In this document: one piece after another, positions 6,789 through 11,488 of the stretch | Numbering within the stretch: position 1 is the stretch's first letter | How the letters are laid out: every line of letters begins with the position of its first letter | Assembly (NCBI GenBank): GCA_013138675.1 | Contig: WTCH01000279.1 | Span: 1 to 11,488, forward strand | Origin: Woeseiaceae bacterium | GTDB lineage: Bacteria; Pseudomonadota; Gammaproteobacteria; Steroidobacterales; Woeseiaceae | Reading direction: 5' to 3' | DNA: 11,488 bases | The notes under the pieces: generated by a model | Database searches by the model: none | Seen by the model: only the letters and a program-made list of their open reading frames with translations | What the model was told of the DNA's origin: nothing | Program-made: the position numbers and the translations under genes

Positions 6789-8689
6789 TGCCAGCCCTCC
6801 GTCGGTAGCTTGCCTTGCTCAGACTGGGCCTGCTCAACTCCCTGATTGTAGTCTTCGATCGTCTGCTCCATTTCGATGCGCTCGTCACGACCATAACCGC
6901 GATGTCCCGGTGGTAAGTCGAGTACCCCAACGGGCTCATAGCTGATTTCGGGCGCATCGGACGACTCCGGCCAACGCGCGAGCGTTCTGTTGAGCCATTT
7001 GGCATCATCACGTAGTGGATGGTCGGACCGAAAATGTGCACCCCGGCTTTCGGTACGGGCAAGTGCGCCCATCGCAGTGATCAGCGACAGCCGCACCATG
7101 TTCTTGATGCGCAGCGCGAACGTGAGTTCGGGATTCATGCCCGGCACTTTGGAACGCAGCACGATGTTGTCGCATTTGACGAGTAGCTCTTTGAGCTCGT
7201 TGACAGCGAGAGCGAGCTCTTCACCGGTTCTGAAGATGCCGACTCTGCCAATCATGACTTCGGCCATCGCATCGCGAATCTCGTAAGCGCCCGGACCGGA
7301 GCCTTCTGCGGCCAGCAATCTCGCCGCACGTTCTTCGGCTTTCTTCACAGCTTCGTTCGCTACCCGTGTATCGACGTCTACGCCACCGGCGCCAATCGTC
7401 TTCGCAATATGCCGGCCCACGAGGCGACCTGAAACAATTGTCTCAGCGAGGCTGTTGCCACCGAGGCGGTTGAAGCCATGCATGTCCCAACACGATGCTT
7501 CGCCAACCGCGAACAGGCCGGCCATGTTGTAAGCCTCGCCTTCCTTGTTTACGCGTACACCCCCCATCGAATAGTGCTGCGTCGGGCGTACGGGAATTAG
7601 ATCTTTCGCCGGATCCAGGCCTACGAAGTCGCGACAGATCTCCCAGACTTCGCGCAATTTGGTCTTGAGGTGTTCGTCGCCGAGGTGCCTGACATCAAGC
7701 CACAGGTGAGGGCCATGTTCAGTCTCGACACCGTGGCCATCGCGCATGCGGCGCGCCATGTGACGGGAAACAACGTCGCGACTCGCAAGCTCCTGCTTCT
7801 CCGGTTCCGCCTCAACCATAAAGCGATTCAGTTCCTTGTCAAGCAGGTAGCCGCCATCGCCACGACAGCCTTCGGTAACAAGAATGCCACTCGGCGACAG
7901 CGCCGTCGGGTGAAACTGCACGGCCTCCATGTTGCCGAGTGGTACGACTCCCGTATTGAGCGCGAGGGCAGCGCCCGTACCCTCGTTGATCGTCGCATTG
8001 GTCGTGTACTGGCCGTAAATCCTGCCATGCCCACCAGTGGCTATGACTGTAGCCTTGGCCAGGATCGCCGAGTGGTCGCCTGTGCGCAGGCAACGCGCGA
8101 CCACGCCGTGGCAGCGTCCGCCTTCGTGAATCAGCTCGACTGCTTCTGCGCGATCGCGCACCGTGACGCCGAGTCGAACCACTTCGCTATCGATCGCATA
8201 CAGCGCTGAGTGCCCGGTTCCCGCACCGGCATAACAGGCGCGCCATTTCGCCGTGCCGCCAAAGTCCCGATGCATGATCAGACCGTCGTTCTCGAGCGCT
8301 TCGTCAATGTTTACACGCTCGCCTTTGATGAAGTAACTGTTAGATCCGCCCTTGACCCGTGTCCATGGCACACCAAAATGTGCGAGCTCGCGTACGGCGA
8401 TGGGAGCTGCCTCGGCAAAAATTCTTGCGACTTCCTGATCGGCACCCCAGTCAGATCCTCGAACCGTATCGAGGTAATGCACCTCCGGGCTATCGCCCTC
8501 TGCTTTGACACAGTTGCCAAGCGCTGCCTGCATGCCACCTTGTGCCGCACAACTGTGACTGCGGCGTGGTGGCACGAGGGACAATATTAGTACGTCGTGG
8601 CCTGCGGCTGCAGCTTCGATCGCACAGCGCTCGCCTGCCAGTCCGCCGCCAATGACGAGGACGTCGGTACTTGTGATGCGTCCACTCAT
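6785..8689 (-). CDS. frdA: Fumarate reductase/succinate dehydrogenase flavoprotein FrdA, 634 aa
   Basis: The frame stays open upstream to 8917, but those 76 codons lie inside frdC and are not family-like. The ATG at 8689-8687 overlaps the frdC stop as ATGA and begins directly before the FAD-binding DVLVIGGGLAGE. H45 in RSHSCAAQGG is the expected covalent FAD-8alpha-histidyl site. Active-site residues line up with the fumarate reductase pattern: H260 (FHPTAL), R304 (ASRDVVSR, the proton-shuttling Arg), H372 (QHYSMGG) and R408 (FNRLGG). The C-terminus has the usual RSDHPLRDD segment. The enzyme interconverts fumarate and succinate on the cytoplasmic side. The length and paired FrdC type place it with Wolinella-like QFR or the related type-B succinate dehydrogenases; direction in vivo is not decided by sequence. 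Confidence 0.96.
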   Translation of the reverse strand: MSGRITSTDVLVIGGGLAGERCAIEAAAAGHDVLILSLVPPRRSHSCAAQGGMQAALGNCVKAEGDSPEVHYLDTVRGSDWGADQEVARIFAEAAPIAVRELAHFGVPWTRVKGGSNSYFIKGERVNIDEALENDGLIMHRDFGGTAKWRACYAGAGTGHSALYAIDSEVVRLGVTVRDRAEAVELIHEGGRCHGVVARCLRTGDHSAILAKATVIATGGHGRIYGQYTTNATINEGTGAALALNTGVVPLGNMEAVQFHPTALSPSGILVTEGCRGDGGYLLDKELNRFMVEAEPEKQELASRDVVSRHMARRMRDGHGVETEHGPHLWLDVRHLGDEHLKTKLREVWEICRDFVGLDPAKDLIPVRPTQHYSMGGVRVNKEGEAYNMAGLFAVGEASCWDMHGFNRLGGNSLAETIVSGRLVGRHIAKTIGAGGVDVDTRVANEAVKKAEERAARLLAAEGSGPGAYEIRDAMAEVMIGRVGIFRTGEELALAVNELKELLVKCDNIVLRSKVPGMNPELTFALRIKNMVRLSLITAMGALARTESRGAHFRSDHPLRDDAKWLNRTLARWPESSDAPEISYEPVGVLDLPPGHRGYGRDERIEMEQTIEDYNQGVEQAQSEQGKLPTEGWQ

Positions 8690-9393
8690 GCGCTTGCCCC
8701 CGTCAACAGGAATGCCAGTGGCGGAGGTAACACTCCGGCCAGCACAAGCAGTATCACGGCGCCGAGGCCGAGGAACAGCCACAGGATAATGCTTTCGATA
8801 CGGTGCAGGGTCTTTCGGGCCAGGCTTGAAAACACGCCCCACTTCACAGCCAATCGATACAGGCCGATACTGGCGTGGAATTCGACACAAATCAGCAATA
8901 TCGCGTACGGCAGCCACAGACCCGCCTGCACGCGCGCAAGACTGGTCACCGATTCGATACCGATACGCTCACCCCACAACGGCGTCAGCACATCGACACC
9001 GAGCAGCACGAGGTGGAAGCTACCCAGTACCAGTACCGCCATGCCCGTCCTGACCTGCCAGATCCAGAGCAGCGACTCGCTGTGTGGCTGACCTTTGAGG
9101 TCACGGCCCAGTTTGACCATCACCTTGCGCTCCTCGAGCTGAGCTGGAATCTTGCGCGCAGCCAATACCGCGTGCACCAGGAACAGCGTGAAGATCACGA
9201 TAACGGTTGGTTGCGCAATGAAATACACCTCGAGCTGCAACGCCAGCCAGTCGAAGCCATAGGTACCGACCAGAATGGAACCCACGAACATCATGTGGCC
9301 CCACATGAAAAGCGCGAGCACCAAGCCACTACCGCCACTGATGAGCTCGTAGGCGACCTGGCGACCGGCTGTTGTCGATGGCAGAAGCTTCAT
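8686..9393 (-). CDS. frdC: Diheme cytochrome b subunit of fumarate reductase (FrdC, type B), 235 aa
   Basis: The start overlaps the stop of the hexaheme cytochrome gene (ATGA); no good Shine-Dalgarno is visible, so translation is probably coupled. The protein has five hydrophobic helices. H33, H74, H127 and H173 match the four heme b ligands of the Wolinella subunit in order and approximate spacing (H44, H93, H143, H182 there). E171, two residues before the last heme ligand (VEFHASIGLYRL), corresponds to the E-pathway glutamate of Wolinella QFR. E55 is a candidate for the quinol-site glutamate. This single-chain, two-heme anchor is the type-B family, found mostly in epsilon- and deltaproteobacteria and Bacillus. 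It oxidises or reduces a quinone, most likely menaquinone, in the inner membrane. Confidence 0.92.
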   Translation of the reverse strand: MKLLPSTTAGRQVAYELISGGSGLVLALFMWGHMMFVGSILVGTYGFDWLALQLEVYFIAQPTVIVIFTLFLVHAVLAARKIPAQLEERKVMVKLGRDLKGQPHSESLLWIWQVRTGMAVLVLGSFHLVLLGVDVLTPLWGERIGIESVTSLARVQAGLWLPYAILLICVEFHASIGLYRLAVKWGVFSSLARKTLHRIESIILWLFLGLGAVILLVLAGVLPPPLAFLLTGASA

Positions 9394-10796
9394 TCGGATT
9401 GCAATATTTCGAGTATGTGGGGATTCTCATCTTCTTCGGCGAGGAGCACATGACAGGTATCGCAGTCGTTGGATATTTCCTCACGCTCGGACGTCCTCAT
9501 CTTCTTCGCATGACAGCGCTCACAACCAGGTGATTGCTCGTGGCCGATGTGATTCGGATAGGTATCCCACCACACGTTCATTTGCGGGAACACATTGACG
9601 GCATAGACATCACCCAGTGCCACCGCGGCAGCCTCGATCGCCTCGGCCTTTTCGGCAGCAATCTCCGGGTAGTTTTCAGCGTAGAATTTCTGCAGCTCTG
9701 CGCTGATGACCACACGGGCTTCCTCGTGCGACGGATACTCGGCATCGATGATCCGCAGTCCTTCACGCTTCACAAACGGCAAGGAGCGGTCGATGAGTCC
9801 CTCGTTGATGACGCGGTCGATTTCACTGGCCGCCGGCTTGTAAATATGGCTCGGCCTGTTGTGGCAGTCGACGCAATCCATTGTTCGCCAGACGCCACCC
9901 TCTTCCGGGGCCCTTCTGTCCGCGTAATGCGTCAGCTCGCCGTCAGCGTTTGTGTACTCGACCTCGTAGATCTCCTCTCGCGTTTCGTCTGACCGGTAAC
10001 GGATTTCCATGCCGGGATCGACGTGCCAGTGGATACCGGAAGACTCAGATCCGCTTGCCCCGCCTACCCTTAACAGAAGTGCAGTCGTCAGTTCTGTGTT
10101 GCTCTCATCCTCTTCGTAATGCTTGATCACCCTGAGCTTGTCGCCAACGAATTTCGTCGGCCAGTGACATTGCTCACAGGTGTCCCGGGCCGGGCGCAAG
10201 TCGTGTAGTGGCGTGGGGATCGGGCGCGGATACAAATCCAGCGCGACGGACACGAGTTGCCAGGCACCGTCGAGCTTCGATTTCACGAACCAGTCGGCTC
10301 CAGGCCCGATATGGCAGTCGGCACATGCCACGCGCGAATGCGGTGATCTTGCATGAGCTGTGTGCTCCGGCTCCATCACTGAATGACAGGCAAGACCGCA
10401 GAACTCCACGGACTCCATGACCTCGACACCCTTGTAGGTCGCACTCGCGAGAATGATGATGTTGACCATCGTCGCACCGAGGAAAACCAGCAGCCAACGG
10501 CGTGTATGCGGCACGTTGAGGTCGAAGACCGGCAGCATTTGCGTGGCTTCCCCACCCGGCATCCTGCTTACCTTGCGGCGCCAAAGTACGGCACCAATGG
10601 GTATCAGGATCAGACCGAAAGCGAAAATCATCGGCAGTACCAGGTACGTCAGGATACCGAGATACGGCCCACCCTCGAAGCCGAATTGCTGCATCGTGAA
10701 CAGACTCAGTATCAGCACCAGGCTGGCCAGAGCCAGCGCCGTACCGATCAGGCTGATCACGTTATGCGTAATGGACGCAAAGAAATTCTTGAACAC
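9390..10796 (-). CDS. Hexaheme NapC/NirT-like membrane cytochrome c, 468 aa
   Basis: The start is a GTG at 10796-10794, supported by AGGGGA about 6 bases upstream. Three hydrophobic helices come first (about residues 12-34, 45-72 and 100-119), then a periplasmic heme domain. Six heme sites are visible: an unusual C133-GLA-C137-H138 (CX3CH), then C158-AD-CH, C207-EQ-CH, C308-VD-CH, C425-ER-CH and C445-DT-CH. The block FCGLACHSVMEPEHTAH...CADCHIGPGADWFVKSKLDG...RPIPTP is typical of NapC/NirT/NrfH quinol-dehydrogenase cytochromes, with M141 a possible heme 1 ligand. NapC and NrfH have one helix and four hemes; this is the longer form seen in metal- and sulfur-cycling bacteria. It heads the frd operon and probably exchanges electrons between quinone and periplasmic carriers. 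Confidence 0.9.
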   Translation of the reverse strand: MFKNFFASITHNVISLIGTALALASLVLILSLFTMQQFGFEGGPYLGILTYLVLPMIFAFGLILIPIGAVLWRRKVSRMPGGEATQMLPVFDLNVPHTRRWLLVFLGATMVNIIILASATYKGVEVMESVEFCGLACHSVMEPEHTAHARSPHSRVACADCHIGPGADWFVKSKLDGAWQLVSVALDLYPRPIPTPLHDLRPARDTCEQCHWPTKFVGDKLRVIKHYEEDESNTELTTALLLRVGGASGSESSGIHWHVDPGMEIRYRSDETREEIYEVEYTNADGELTHYADRRAPEEGGVWRTMDCVDCHNRPSHIYKPAASEIDRVINEGLIDRSLPFVKREGLRIIDAEYPSHEEARVVISAELQKFYAENYPEIAAEKAEAIEAAAVALGDVYAVNVFPQMNVWWDTYPNHIGHEQSPGCERCHAKKMRTSEREEISNDCDTCHVLLAEEDENPHILEILQSE

Positions 10797-10927
10797 TGCA
10801 TTCCCCTGATTATTTCGAGACTACGGATTTTTCTCTGCTTATTCTAATCGAGTGAAATGCCGCATGTGTTAAATATTCCATTGGTGCCGGTCTTAGTATC
10901 CGGGTTTTCCGAAGCTGTTATGCGTGA

Positions 10928-11488
10928 TTAGTCCTCCGTCTGCTCACCTGACTTTTCATAGACGACCTCACCACGCTCTTCAGCCCGCGAGAACGGTGGC
11001 TTGCCTGTCATCCAGGCCGTATCCATCGGATAGACCGCGGGATCGAAAATGACGAAGTAGAAGTGCCAGATCAGGATAGCCAACGTCGCCAGAATCGCCT
11101 CGAGAAAGTGCAGGACGGTGGCAGCCTCTGGTACCCAGCCCGGGAGATTCGCCAGTGTGAAGTTCTCGAACCACAGCACGAATCCGGTAATAGCCGTGAT
11201 CGCAGTTCCCCACAGCGCCGCCCAGTATTCGATCTTCTCCACGTAGCCGAGGCGAACCGGGGCAGGTGGATCATCACGGAGCCCGAGGTTGAAGCTAATA
11301 CGGTGAGCAAACTCTTTGAAATCTGCAACTCCCGGGAGCATCCCGGCCATTTGACGTCGGGCGCGCACGCTGACGGCGACATGACCGAAGTGGAACAGGC
11401 AGGCACCGATCAAGCCGACTGCGGCGACGCGATGAATCAGACCACGGAATACGCCATCGGCGATCTGCACCAGCTCCGCCCACCAACT
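10928..11488 (-). CDS. Cytochrome b subunit, FdnI/Ni-Fe-hydrogenase type, 3' part (5' end beyond window)
   Basis: The frame is open to the right edge of the window, so the first 186 visible residues are the C-terminal part; the true start is outside. At least three hydrophobic helices are present. Histidines H19, H33 and H36 lie around the first visible helix. H127 and H142 sit 15 residues apart in HFLEAILATLAILIWHFYF, the typical heme-ligand spacing of the last helices in formate dehydrogenase gamma and hydrogenase cytochrome b. The tail FDPAVYPMDTAWMTGKPP resembles the conserved cytoplasmic end of FdnI-like subunits. It would exchange electrons between a periplasmic redox protein and quinone. 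The partner gene is expected upstream, to the right of the window. It is separated from the hexaheme gene by 131 bases, so operon membership is uncertain. Confidence 0.82.
   Translation of the reverse strand, partial: SWWAELVQIADGVFRGLIHRVAAVGLIGACLFHFGHVAVSVRARRQMAGMLPGVADFKEFAHRISFNLGLRDDPPAPVRLGYVEKIEYWAALWGTAITAITGFVLWFENFTLANLPGWVPEAATVLHFLEAILATLAILIWHFYFVIFDPAVYPMDTAWMTGKPPFSRAEERGEVVYEKSGEQTED

Noticed and set aside
7670..8209. 179-codon plus-strand open frame opposite frdA
   Set aside because: It is fully antisense to conserved FrdA motifs, and no domain is seen in its product.
8690..8917. A 76-codon upstream extension of FrdA giving a 710-residue protein
   Set aside because: It lies inside frdC on the same strand in another frame, is rich in Arg/Pro and unlike any FrdA. 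The ATG at 8689 overlaps the frdC stop and starts just before the Rossmann motif.
8875..9453. 192-codon plus-strand open frame opposite frdC
   Set aside because: It is antisense to a clear diheme cytochrome b. Its His/Gln/Arg-rich product has no recognisable domain and reflects GC-rich antisense reading.
10797..10927. Promoter for the hexaheme/frd operon in the 131-base gap, with a -10-like TAGAAT (minus strand, 10846-10841)
   Set aside because: The nearest -35-like element (TTAACA) is 20 bases away, too far for a good sigma-70 site. No FNR or NarL-type box was recognised; a promoter is plausible here but not supported.

Overview
The window looks like part of a chromosome from a respiring, probably marine, gammaproteobacterium of moderate to high GC. 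The main clue is the left edge: the tail of an ApbE flavin transferase coupled to a small NqrM (DUF539) gene, the usual downstream end of an nqrABCDEF operon for the Na+-translocating NADH:quinone oxidoreductase. The taxonomic guess is inference. No RNA genes, CRISPR arrays, insertion sequences or phage genes were seen, and coding density is very high.

Layout. (1) Plus strand, 1-1676: apbE (3' end), nqrM, a two-CBS-domain protein, an exported diheme cytochrome c (c4/c553-like) and a small DUF6868-like membrane protein. They form one tight operon, with start/stop overlaps at three of the four junctions. (2) Minus strand, 5865 down to 1682: an anchored tetraheme cytochrome c, a Tat-exported four-cluster ferredoxin-like protein, an NrfD/PsrC-type quinone-interacting membrane protein, and a 560-residue polytopic membrane protein with an N-terminal coiled coil. 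(3) A 182-base spacer with several short inverted repeats. (4) Minus strand, 10796 down to 6048: a hexaheme NapC/NirT-like membrane cytochrome followed by a complete Wolinella-type quinol:fumarate reductase (diheme cytochrome b FrdC, flavoprotein FrdA, iron-sulfur FrdB). All four are coupled by ATGA overlaps. (5) Minus strand, right edge: the 3' part of a FdnI/hydrogenase-type di-heme cytochrome b that runs off the window.

Working together. The minus-strand block has at least three membrane sites where electrons could enter or leave the quinone pool: the right-edge cytochrome b, FrdC, and NrfD. Two multiheme c-type cytochromes, with ten c hemes between them, could carry electrons on the periplasmic side. 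The tetraheme/FeS/NrfD set has the subunit plan of DsrJOP, Geobacter Cbc-type and related complexes, but no molybdopterin catalytic subunit lies beside it. It is therefore best read as a quinol:cytochrome (or reverse) oxidoreductase. The frd operon suggests fumarate respiration, or succinate oxidation coupled to low-potential quinone, with a dedicated multiheme partner. The Na+-NQR on the other side feeds the same quinone pool. The convergent boundary between the two strands is only five bases. Which electron donor or acceptor the block serves cannot be decided from this window.
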